From positions 558,001 to 622,000 of the forward strand of contig NC_009048.1 in the NCBI RefSeq assembly GCF_000209165.1: a stretch of DNA of 64,000 bases, given 5' to 3'. The position numbers were made by a program, and so were the translations under genes. The notes under the pieces were generated by a model. That model was not told the DNA's origin and did not search any database. It saw only the letters and a program-made list of their open reading frames with translations. How positions within the stretch are numbered: position 1 is the first letter of the stretch; every line of letters starts with the position of its first letter. Positions 27,719 through 35,723 of the stretch are shown here, piece after piece. The stretch comes from Scheffersomyces stipitis CBS 6054 (lineage: Eukaryota > Ascomycota > Pichiomycetes > Serinales > Debaryomycetaceae).

Positions 27719-29725
27719 ATGGCTATGGAATACAACTATGACGAGGATGGCGAAGTGTGGCCCTTTTTTGTGTTGGCCGTACTTTCGTTCATCCTTGTGC
27801 CTCTCACATGCAGCTATGTCTACAAGGCATTGTATGCTGGAGATTCCATTCTGATCAACAACGAGATCAAGGGCTCCATAAAAGAAACGGCAAAATCCGT
27901 CGAAGTTGGAAATTCCGACCAAATCGACAGCTATCAAAAGCTGCGGAAATCAGACCGTCTCTTTAACAAGACGTTGGTCGTACTTGTCGTTGGCTGGGCC
28001 ATAGTAATCTACATTTCCTTGTATTTAACACAGGAAGCTGATTTAACTGGAGTTTTTGACCCTTACGCCATCTTAGATATCCTGCTGTCGGCATCTGAAA
28101 GAGAGGTAAAATCTCGTTACAGAAAGTTGTCATTGAAGTTCCACCCCGATAAGTTGCCCAAGGATCTTACTGAAGCTGCAAAGGAGGAAATGGAAGCCAG
28201 CTTTATCAAGATCAACCAGGCCTATAAAGCCTTGACAGACGAAGTAACTAAGAGAAACTTTGAATTGTACGGCCATCCTGATGGACGTCAAGAAGCCACT
28301 CACGGCATTGCTTTACCTAAGTTCCTTGTGGAAGGCAAGTACTCGCCTATTATGGTAGTGATATACTTCCTTGTTATCGGAGTTTTGTTACCATACCTCG
28401 TTGGTCTCTGGTGGAGCAACGTTAAGTCGCACACTAAGGAAGGAATTCATGTGGACACGGCCGCGTACTTTGCGCGTAGATTAGTAGACAGAAACCCTGC
28501 CAATGTCGTCACTCCAGAAACTATCTTGAATTGGGTGTTACACAGTAGCGAAATCACTACCGGATTTAGCCATTTGTCGTTTGACGAAATTAAGGACTTG
28601 ATCAATAAGCACTTGCACCGTGACTTTCTGCTCGTTAAAACGAATCCAGCTTTGGAAGCTGAAAAGGTTAGAATCGTTGCCTTACTTCCACGTTTGATTA
28701 ATGGGTTTCTCACTATAGCCGTAGTTTTCAGACAGACTGATACGATTTTCGCTGCCAACGACTTGCAGAAGGCTGTACTTCAGGCTGTGCCATTTACAGG
28801 GAGACACCAGGAACTTTTGCAGTTGCCTTTTGTCGACGCTGAAACTGTCAAGAGCCAGAAGATCACCAAGGTCGGTAAGTTGTTCACTTTGTCGCAAGAC
28901 GAAGTTAAGAAAGTGTTGGGTATTCAAGACGATTCTAAGTTGAAACAAGCTCTCAATGTTGCTGCCCATATTCCTGTGCTCCGTTTGATAGAGTCGGAGT
29001 TCAAGGTTCCCGGAGAAGAAGTCGTTACTCCTCTGTCGAAGGCACACGTTTCCTTGAAGTTTTTGGTGAAGTCGCCAGCTCTCAAGTCAATTCCTGAGTA
29101 CAACAAGGACAGATTGGTGGATGAAGAAACCATGGAATACATGAAAGATCCTACTATTAACAACAACACCCAACCAGCACTTCCGTTCTCGTATGCTCCA
29201 TACTTTCCTTATGCCATTCGTAACTCTTACTCTGTCTACTTGATCTTACAAAAGGATAACAAGTTGGTAGACGGAACTACCGAGTACAAGATAGAAAATG
29301 TTGATTTGAGCAATTTGGAGTTGTCGCCTGAAAAGTGGAAGGCTGGTAAGGACGAAGACATAGCTATTGGTACTCTCAACGTCGCTTTGAACTCGCCTAC
29401 CCCACCCAATGCTGGTACGTACTACTTCAGACTTGTTATCAAGAATAATGCCTACTACGGAGCAGATGTGGACGTGCCTCTCTTCATGGATGTTGAAGTT
29501 CCACCTGCAAAAACACCTCCAAAGTTCAACAAGGAAGACAAGGAAGAAGAGAGTGACAGCGAAAGTGACATCTCTGACCCTGAGGAAGATTCTCTTGCCG
29601 GAGCTTTGGCTGCCTTGAGAGGAGACGCTCCAAAGGCCAAGAAGATTGAAGAGGTAGATGACGAAAGTGACAACGAAAGTGTCTTTTCCGACATAAATAC
29701 AGACACCGAAGACGAAGCCGAGTAA
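27719..29725 (+). CDS. SEC63: ER translocon J-protein Sec63
   Basis: Membrane J-protein that recruits the lumenal Hsp70 Kar2 to the Sec61 translocon. The 668 residues show TM1 (about 14-34), a lumenal loop, TM2 (about 87-107), a lumenal J-domain (about 117-190) with HPD at about 142-144, TM3 (about 207-232), the cytosolic Brl/SEC63 domain (about 250-590) and a very acidic tail rich in Asp, Glu and Ser. Length compares with about 663 in Saccharomyces. Two adjacent CTG codons (28082-28087) lie in the J-domain, where the Saccharomyces protein has Ser-Thr; reading CTG as Ser restores the match, good evidence for the CTG-clade code. Secure call. Confidence 0.97.
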   Translation: MAMEYNYDEDGEVWPFFVLAVLSFILVPLTCSYVYKALYAGDSILINNEIKGSIKETAKSVEVGNSDQIDSYQKLRKSDRLFNKTLVVLVVGWAIVIYISLYLTQEADLTGVFDPYAILDILLSASEREVKSRYRKLSLKFHPDKLPKDLTEAAKEEMEASFIKINQAYKALTDEVTKRNFELYGHPDGRQEATHGIALPKFLVEGKYSPIMVVIYFLVIGVLLPYLVGLWWSNVKSHTKEGIHVDTAAYFARRLVDRNPANVVTPETILNWVLHSSEITTGFSHLSFDEIKDLINKHLHRDFLLVKTNPALEAEKVRIVALLPRLINGFLTIAVVFRQTDTIFAANDLQKAVLQAVPFTGRHQELLQLPFVDAETVKSQKITKVGKLFTLSQDEVKKVLGIQDDSKLKQALNVAAHIPVLRLIESEFKVPGEEVVTPLSKAHVSLKFLVKSPALKSIPEYNKDRLVDEETMEYMKDPTINNNTQPALPFSYAPYFPYAIRNSYSVYLILQKDNKLVDGTTEYKIENVDLSNLELSPEKWKAGKDEDIAIGTLNVALNSPTPPNAGTYYFRLVIKNNAYYGADVDVPLFMDVEVPPAKTPPKFNKEDKEEESDSESDISDPEEDSLAGALAALRGDAPKAKKIEEVDDESDNESVFSDINTDTEDEAE

Positions 29726-29986
29726 TAGAGGCACAGTCTGTTGTAACATAGTGGTCGCAGTCTCTGTGACATATACAACTATATAAAATTAAATTATACA
29801 ACGAAAAGGTAAAATTTGTAGAATTTTATGGATAGGTAAGAGACTATATCAATCTAGAATCATAAATTTGCCTACATTAGTGGACTACAGTACCAGCAAG
29901 CAGTAGTCTAAAGTATCATTCTATGGTATTATTCTACAGTATAATACATTGTGCCTGTCTTAACATTTTTCATTTTGTACCCCTGG

Positions 29987-30511
29987 CTATATGGACTTGG
30001 AAAGTATGAAGGCATCTGGATTAGACAAGCCTTGATCCTTGTAGTAGTCCTTGAGGACTTCTTCACTTTTGGCGAACCCATGCTTTTCGTACCATTCAAC
30101 AGCTGCAGTGTTGTCTATATGAACATGAAACACTATTTCGTGAATAAACTTCTTCTTTGTTTCCTCTTCCAAGAATTTAAGCAATCTTTCACCGATACCT
30201 AAACCTCTGTAAGCTTCCAATACAGCAAACGACTCAACGTACACAGCATTAGGAACAATTTTGGCATTGATCTGCTGTTGCTGCATGTTTTCATATGTCG
30301 ATATCTTATGAGCCGAGTTGATAGTTTTAGCCTTAATAGCTCCAACAGGTAATTCGGAATAGTATGCTAACTTGACAATCTGGTCAGTGTTCAAAGAATC
30401 CTTGTACCATTGTTCAGAGTAAGAAGTTGGCAACGTGACCAGATTGATTTTCTTGAATACTCCAATGTTGTTGACCGTGAGATCATCCAAGGATACGATA
30501 TCTCTTCCCAT
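29987..30511 (-). CDS. NAT5: N-terminal acetyltransferase NatE catalytic subunit (Nat5/Naa50)
   Basis: GNAT-fold acetyltransferase of 174 residues (about 176 in Saccharomyces Nat5). Naa50-like N-terminus (VNNIGVFKKINLVTLPTSYS, with the substrate-pocket PxxY), an acetyl-CoA-binding RGLGIG at 102-107 and a closing helix-strand VEWYEKHGF. Naa50 associates with NatA on the ribosome. In Saccharomyces Nat5 is thought to be catalytically weak; the RGLGIG loop here is intact, so binding of acetyl-CoA looks possible. Convergent with SEC63 at 261 bp and divergent from DAP1. Confidence 0.88.
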   Translation of the reverse strand: MGRDIVSLDDLTVNNIGVFKKINLVTLPTSYSEQWYKDSLNTDQIVKLAYYSELPVGAIKAKTINSAHKISTYENMQQQQINAKIVPNAVYVESFAVLEAYRGLGIGERLLKFLEEETKKKFIHEIVFHVHIDNTAAVEWYEKHGFAKSEEVLKDYYKDQGLSNPDAFILSKSI

Positions 30512-31129
30512 TACGTCTATTGAGGCTTTTACGTGGTAAATTGAAGACGAAATCTGCTGTAGAAATTATAGATTGGTATATCGAGTGAAAAATCTGGCAT
30601 ATAAGAATCTCTGGCCGATTATTGTCTACCAAAAAGTGATCGTATTAATTGTGATTTCCCTCCGATAAGGAGACACGTTGTGAAGTTGTATCGTTTTGAT
30701 GCCAATTTCAACCTTGGGAATCATACACAGTTGCTGGCAGCCCTTGAATGTTAGTAAGTTTTAGGTATGGTCGTATAAATCACATGACACATCACGTGCA
30801 CACAACCATAATCAGTCAAAACGGTAGAAATATGCATCTAGATCCGAATCGATGCTTATTTCCCTTCCTCCAGCGATAGATCCGAGAGCCACAGAGTTAC
30901 CAAATCACTAAAAGTAGATCTGTGATTCCCCTCCTCTGCTTACAAAATGCCCCATTTTCATATGCCTGTTAAATGACTTGGGAGCGAATGAGAATAAAAT
31001 GCACGTGATCACACCAATAGCTGGGGTATGTAGCCCTACTTTTTGAATACGCTAAACGACTGTTCTTCTCTTCCTAGGCTATTCTTTAAGTTAGTTTACT
31101 TGTTTCGAATCAAATACAACTGCAACTAA
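30512..31129. promoter_or_regulatory. Divergent NAT5/DAP1 promoter with inverted Cbf1-type E-boxes
   Basis: ATCACGTGCA (30791-30800) recurs as its exact reverse complement TGCACGTGAT (31000-31009). A related ATCACATG lies at 30779-30786. All fit the Cbf1 consensus RTCACRTG. CCAAT (31014-31018) adjoins the second E-box on the DAP1 side and could be a HAP-complex site, which would suit a heme-binding protein. A GTATGT at 31026-31031 with a pyrimidine-rich stretch ending in CCTAG (31073-31077) mimics an intron but lacks a TACTAAC. Confidence 0.5.
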
Positions 31130-31573
31130 ATGATCGGATATATAATTGTGCTACTTGTAGTCTTCTTTCTTGCGAGAAGTCTTCTTTCAGACATCGCCGT
31201 GATAAATCCATTTGGAGCCAAAGAGGCTGAAGACGAGACTGTCATAGAAGGCAAGTTCACACCCCAGACTTTGGTCAAATACAATGGTGTTGACAGCCCC
31301 AAGGTGTTCATCGCTGTGAAAGGCAGAGTTTTTGATGTTAGTCAGGGTGCTTCTTTCTACGGTCCTGGAGGTCCTTATGCCAATTTTGCTGGTAGAGATG
31401 CTTCGAGAGGTTTGGCTTTCAACTCGTTTGAAAAGATCTGCTTGACTCCCATTGACCAGCCAATTGACAAGTTGGAAGATCTTACCGAAGGCGAGAAGGA
31501 GTCTTTGAACAACTGGGAAGAGCACTTTGAGAACAAGTACCCAATTGTCGGTACCTTGCACGAAAACAACTGA
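31130..31573 (+). CDS. DAP1: Heme-binding damage-resistance protein Dap1 (PGRMC family)
   Basis: Membrane-anchored cytochrome-b5-like heme protein that supports the sterol P450 Erg11 and resistance to DNA damage and azoles. In 147 residues it has a single N-terminal membrane segment (about 2-20), then the MAPR domain. The signature FYGPGGPYANFAGRDASRGL places the heme-ligating tyrosine of the PGRMC family at Tyr83 (the Tyr of GGPY). Length compares with about 152 in Saccharomyces. A 545-bp gap separates it from MEX67. Confidence 0.94.
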   Translation: MIGYIIVLLVVFFLARSLLSDIAVINPFGAKEAEDETVIEGKFTPQTLVKYNGVDSPKVFIAVKGRVFDVSQGASFYGPGGPYANFAGRDASRGLAFNSFEKICLTPIDQPIDKLEDLTEGEKESLNNWEEHFENKYPIVGTLHENN

Positions 31574-32118
31574 ACCATTTGCCTGGTGGCATGGTTGGTG
31601 CTAGTAGCTAGCTAAGAGCAATACCTAGTTACGAAATATATAGTTTAGACCGCTTTCCTACAATGTTTAGCTAATATAATGTCTTATGAGACCGAGGATG
31701 GCAGGGCACAGACTTGTACTTGTACTTGTAAACTCTGCAATTGCAGCAATTATTGGTTCTTGCCATAGCTGTAGTTTTGGTTGGTTCGGTACAGTCTGTA
31801 GACTCTCATAGTTAATTCTTACATTTAGGCAAAATATAAATCATTTCATAAAGCATTTGTAGCCCATACAATTTTCTTAATTGAACACATTATTATACTT
31901 ATCAGTTCATACTTGTATCCCATTATACGCTTACTTAGCCTTCGGCAACAGTCAAGATCAAAGGCTCCCGTTTAACGGTGTGCTCTGTTCACCGATAGTT
32001 AAGGCTACATCAATTATTAGTCGTGGCTGTACCGCACATGCAAAAAATTTGAGAAGTTATAGCTAGAATCTTTTAGTTGCAACTCTCCTCCTCATTGTAC
32101 ATAGCACCAACATACACC
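31574..32118. other. Intergenic: DAP1 3' flank and MEX67 5' region
   Basis: 545 bp without a gene. A direct repeat of ACTTGT at about 31713-31729 and other simple sequence are seen. No known site or RNA gene is recognised. Confidence 0.45.
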
Positions 32119-33963
32119 ATGAGTTATCGTGGACGGGGTAGAGGCGGTTTCCACAACCAGAATAACTTCAACAACAGAAACAACAACAATAACCAAAACA
32201 ATGGTGCGTTTGGCAATCCTCAAAACCACCAGAACCAGGCTGAACAGTTCGCAGCGCAGAACTCGGTACCCATAGAGATTGTAGGTTGGAACGGGGCCAG
32301 TCCCGCCGAATGTATCAGTTTCATTTCGAGAAAGTGCCGTGTAGCAGTTTCCAACTACAATGTGGATCCAGGCTCTGGAATTCTCAAGGGATACGTTAAA
32401 AATCAAAACGATGCTGCGACGTTGATGAACTGGAATGGTGTGAAATTCGCAGGTCAATCGTTAAAATTCTCAAAAGTAAATGTAGGTTCACAGGTACAGA
32501 GTGCCACGACTTCCAATGCCATTGAAGTCATCACCAATTTCTTGAAGTCACGCTACCAGCCAGATATCAAGTTGCTCAACTTGACTAACGTCAAACTGGA
32601 CCCAAACCTCAGCGCTCAAGGATTCTTTGGCTCAATATCCACATCGTCTAAATTCTTCCCTGCTTTGATGAAGGTAGCAGAGGACAATAAGTTGGATGTT
32701 CTCAGCGTGGATTTGTCTGCTAATGAGTTGTCTGATCTTTCTAGTATTTCCACGTTGGCTCATACATTCCCTCAATTGCAAAACCTAAGTCTCATGAACA
32801 ATAACTTCAACAAGTTGAAAGTGTTTGAAACGTGGAGACACAAGTTGAATTTTCTTAGAGAGTTGATCTTGGGTGGCAATCCTCTCTTAGCCAACCAAAC
32901 AAACCCAGCAGAAATCAACAAGATCAAGCTCGAGCTAATGAAGTCTTTCCCCCGTCTCGTAGTGTTAGACGGAGAAATACTAAGAAACGAGCAATTGTTG
33001 TCCACAACATTGTCGTTGCCCTTTACTGGATCCACGTCAATGTTCTTCCAGGATGAAGAGATCCGTAACATGTCAACAAACTTCATATCTAACTACTTGA
33101 AGTTATGGGATGGCAATAGAGGAGATCTCATGATTCTCTACCAGAGCGAATCACAGTTCTCCATACAAGTAGACTCTTCGCACCCATATCTTCTCGACAC
33201 AACAACAACCACTCTGTACTCCAACGGTGGGACAGACTTCGGTAACTACTTGTCAAACTCGAGAAACTTGACCAGAGTCTCCTCTATCAAATCCAGAATA
33301 AGCAGAGTAGCCATTGGTCAAGAACAAATATTCAAGGCTTTCAACCAACTCCCCAAAACTCGTCACGATTTAATGACTAACCCAGACTTGTTCAGCATGG
33401 AGTGTTTCCGTTTCCCGTTGTTGAACGGAATCATGATTGTGATCCACGGCAGTTTTGAAGAAACAGCACAACCGGAAACGGACCCCAACGCCAACAATGC
33501 ACAAAATGGTCCTAGAGGCCGTTTCAACCATCCAAAGCACAAAAAGCCTGCTTTGAGCAAGAAGAGCTTTGATAGAACATTCGTTGTGATTCCTGGCCCC
33601 AATGGGTCAATGATCGTAGCCAGTGATTTGCTTTCCATAAGACCACATGCCGGAAAGGATGCCTGGAATACTGTAGCTAAAGTGCCTGCTGCAGCCATTG
33701 CATCTGGAACAGCTTCACCAGCACCTGTAGCTCCCGTAGGTGTTCCTCAGCGAGTCCCTACACCTGCAGATTTACCCCAGGATATCAAGGCTAACCTCAA
33801 CCCTCTTCAACAAGAGCTTCTTGTCAAGATTCTTGTCGAAACCAAATTGAACATGCAATACAGCATTATGCTTTGCGAACAGAGCAACTGGGACTACCAG
33901 CAATGTACCATAAATTTCAAAAACTCAGCAGCCACACTTCCCAGAGAAGCGTTTGCTGCTTGA
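32119..33963 (+). CDS. MEX67: mRNA export receptor Mex67
   Basis: With Mtr2, Mex67 carries mRNPs through nuclear pores. The 614 residues begin with an RG-rich, then Asn/Gln-rich N-terminus. An RRM-like RNA-binding domain (about 55-130) and leucine-rich repeats (about 150-290) follow. The NTF2-like domain (about 310-520) carries a Candida-type loop with basic residues, and the C-terminal UBA-like TAP-C domain ends near residue 610 (SNWDYQQCTINF). The start is the first ATG; the frame is open 14 codons upstream from a TTG only. Saccharomyces Mex67 has about 599 residues. Secure. Confidence 0.94.
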   Translation: MSYRGRGRGGFHNQNNFNNRNNNNNQNNGAFGNPQNHQNQAEQFAAQNSVPIEIVGWNGASPAECISFISRKCRVAVSNYNVDPGSGILKGYVKNQNDAATLMNWNGVKFAGQSLKFSKVNVGSQVQSATTSNAIEVITNFLKSRYQPDIKLLNLTNVKLDPNLSAQGFFGSISTSSKFFPALMKVAEDNKLDVLSVDLSANELSDLSSISTLAHTFPQLQNLSLMNNNFNKLKVFETWRHKLNFLRELILGGNPLLANQTNPAEINKIKLELMKSFPRLVVLDGEILRNEQLLSTTLSLPFTGSTSMFFQDEEIRNMSTNFISNYLKLWDGNRGDLMILYQSESQFSIQVDSSHPYLLDTTTTTLYSNGGTDFGNYLSNSRNLTRVSSIKSRISRVAIGQEQIFKAFNQLPKTRHDLMTNPDLFSMECFRFPLLNGIMIVIHGSFEETAQPETDPNANNAQNGPRGRFNHPKHKKPALSKKSFDRTFVVIPGPNGSMIVASDLLSIRPHAGKDAWNTVAKVPAAAIASGTASPAPVAPVGVPQRVPTPADLPQDIKANLNPLQQELLVKILVETKLNMQYSIMLCEQSNWDYQQCTINFKNSAATLPREAFAA

Positions 33964-34371
33964 GTAGCAAAAATGAAGATATTTAGAGTAAATAGGACTA
34001 TCTATTCATTGACAAAAATATATACATCTACTGTGGATCACGAAAGAGTGATCCTGTTACAACGTTTACCATTTAACTATACTGATGTAGAAGAATAAAA
34101 ACCAATAAAAGAATAACTACATTAGTGCAATTGTTTCTTTCAAGGAGTCTATATTTGTGAAATCTGTATTCTTGTAGAAGTGGTCTGCTTGTTCTAATTA
34201 TTTCCTTGTAGTAGAAATCGCAGCTATTCACTTTACGCATATCGCTGCTCTCAGAAAAGTCACACAAAATTTGAATTTTCCAAGTATTCTTACACTAATC
34301 TACTCTTTCTACATTGCAAACAACACTGGCCAGACAAGAATGTCTATATAACACTGTCGTACACATTCACA
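33964..34371. other. Intergenic: MEX67 3' flank and SPT14 5' region with a minimal uORF
   Basis: 408 bp. An ATG at 34340 opens a three-codon uORF (Met-Ser-Ile-stop, ending 34351) only 20 nt upstream of the SPT14 ATG. No other feature is recognised. Confidence 0.45.
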
Positions 34372-35706
34372 ATGGGTTACAATATAGCAATGGTAACCGA
34401 CTTCTTCTACCCACAGCCTGGTGGGGTAGAGTTCCATGTGTACCACTTATCGCAGAAGTTGATAGACTTGGGACACTCTGTAGTGATCATTACCCATTCG
34501 TATGGGTCCCGAAATGGGGTCAGAACATTGACAAATGGTTTAAAGGTATATTACATTCCATTTTTCGTGCTTTATAGAAGTTCTACATTTCCCACAGTGT
34601 TTCTGGCATTTCCTATATTGAGAAACATCTTCATCAGAGAGCTGATAGACATAGTACATGGGCATGGCTCACTTTCGAGTTTATGCCATGAGGCAATTTT
34701 TCACGGCCGTACGATGGGAATGAAGACCGTCTTCACAGATCATTCGCTATTTGGATTTGCTGATGTTGGTTCCATCTTGGGTAACAAAGTACTAAAGTTC
34801 ACCTTAAGCGATGTGGGTCATACCATATGTGTTTCGCACACTTGTAAGGAAAACACCGTCCTTAGGGCATCTTTGGATCCTCTAAGTGTTTCCGTTATTC
34901 CCAATGCTGTGATTTCCAAAGATTTCTCGCCCAAAACGGAGACAAATTGTAGAGCCAAAACTACTGTAACTATCGTAGTGATCTCCAGACTTTTCCCCAA
35001 CAAGGGTGCCGATCTCTTAACTGCTATCATTCCACGTATCTGTTTGGACAGACCAGAGGTCAGGTTTTTAATAGCCGGAGATGGTCCCAAGTTCTTGGAT
35101 TTGGAGCAAATGAGAGAAAAGTACTTCTTACAAGAAAGAGTCAAACTCATTGGTGCCGTGAAACACGAAGAAGTCAGAGACGTCATGGTGCAGGGAGACA
35201 TTTACCTTCATCCCTCTCTTACTGAAGCCTTTGGCACAGTTATTGTCGAGGCGGCCTCTTGTGGTTTGTACGTCGTAACAACGAAAGTTGGAGGCATTCC
35301 AGAAGTTCTTCCAGGACACATGACAAGCTTCGCCGAGCCAGAAGAAGATTCGCTTGTAGCAACCGCATTGTCAGCTATTGACAAGATCAAATCCGGAGAA
35401 ATAGACACTTCCAAGTTCCATGTAGAGGTGGCCAAAATGTACAGTTGGGAAAACATTGCCAGACGAACAGAAAATGTGTATAACTATTTGGACACTTCAA
35501 AGATCAACGTACCGCTTTTCGAGAGGTTGCAGAAGTACTATTGTTGTGGATTAATCGCCGGCAAACTCTTCGTTCTTTGTGTTATAGTAGACATCTTTCT
35601 ATTGGTAATTCTTGAGTGGTTATACCCTGCTGATCATATTGACAAAACTACAAAATGGCCGAGAGCAAAGCGTAATAAAGTTGATGACCATCCTAATAAT
35701 GACTAG
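34372..35706 (+). CDS. SPT14: GPI-GlcNAc transferase catalytic subunit Gpi3/Spt14 (PIG-A)
   Basis: ER-membrane GT4-family glycosyltransferase that transfers GlcNAc from UDP-GlcNAc to phosphatidylinositol, the first step of GPI-anchor synthesis. The 444 residues show the PIG-A start (VTDFFYPQPGGVEFHVYHL), FTDHSLFGFAD, and the donor-binding EAFGTVIVE with its E-x7-E pattern (near 285-295). A C-terminal membrane anchor (about 393-417) and a short basic tail follow. Length is near Saccharomyces Spt14 (about 452). A CTG codon in IRE-x-IDIVH aligns with polar residues in relatives, fitting Ser. The stop codon lies only 17 bp from that of NIP100. Confidence 0.95.
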   Translation: MGYNIAMVTDFFYPQPGGVEFHVYHLSQKLIDLGHSVVIITHSYGSRNGVRTLTNGLKVYYIPFFVLYRSSTFPTVFLAFPILRNIFIRELIDIVHGHGSLSSLCHEAIFHGRTMGMKTVFTDHSLFGFADVGSILGNKVLKFTLSDVGHTICVSHTCKENTVLRASLDPLSVSVIPNAVISKDFSPKTETNCRAKTTVTIVVISRLFPNKGADLLTAIIPRICLDRPEVRFLIAGDGPKFLDLEQMREKYFLQERVKLIGAVKHEEVRDVMVQGDIYLHPSLTEAFGTVIVEAASCGLYVVTTKVGGIPEVLPGHMTSFAEPEEDSLVATALSAIDKIKSGEIDTSKFHVEVAKMYSWENIARRTENVYNYLDTSKINVPLFERLQKYYCCGLIAGKLFVLCVIVDIFLLVILEWLYPADHIDKTTKWPRAKRNKVDDHPNND

Positions 35707-35723
35707 CATATCTAATTACTGAA

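Noticed and set aside
31026..31077. Possible leader intron of DAP1 (GTATGT ... CCTAG)
   Set aside because: No TACTAAC; the nearest sequence is CGCTAAAC, and the implied intron would be only 52 nt.
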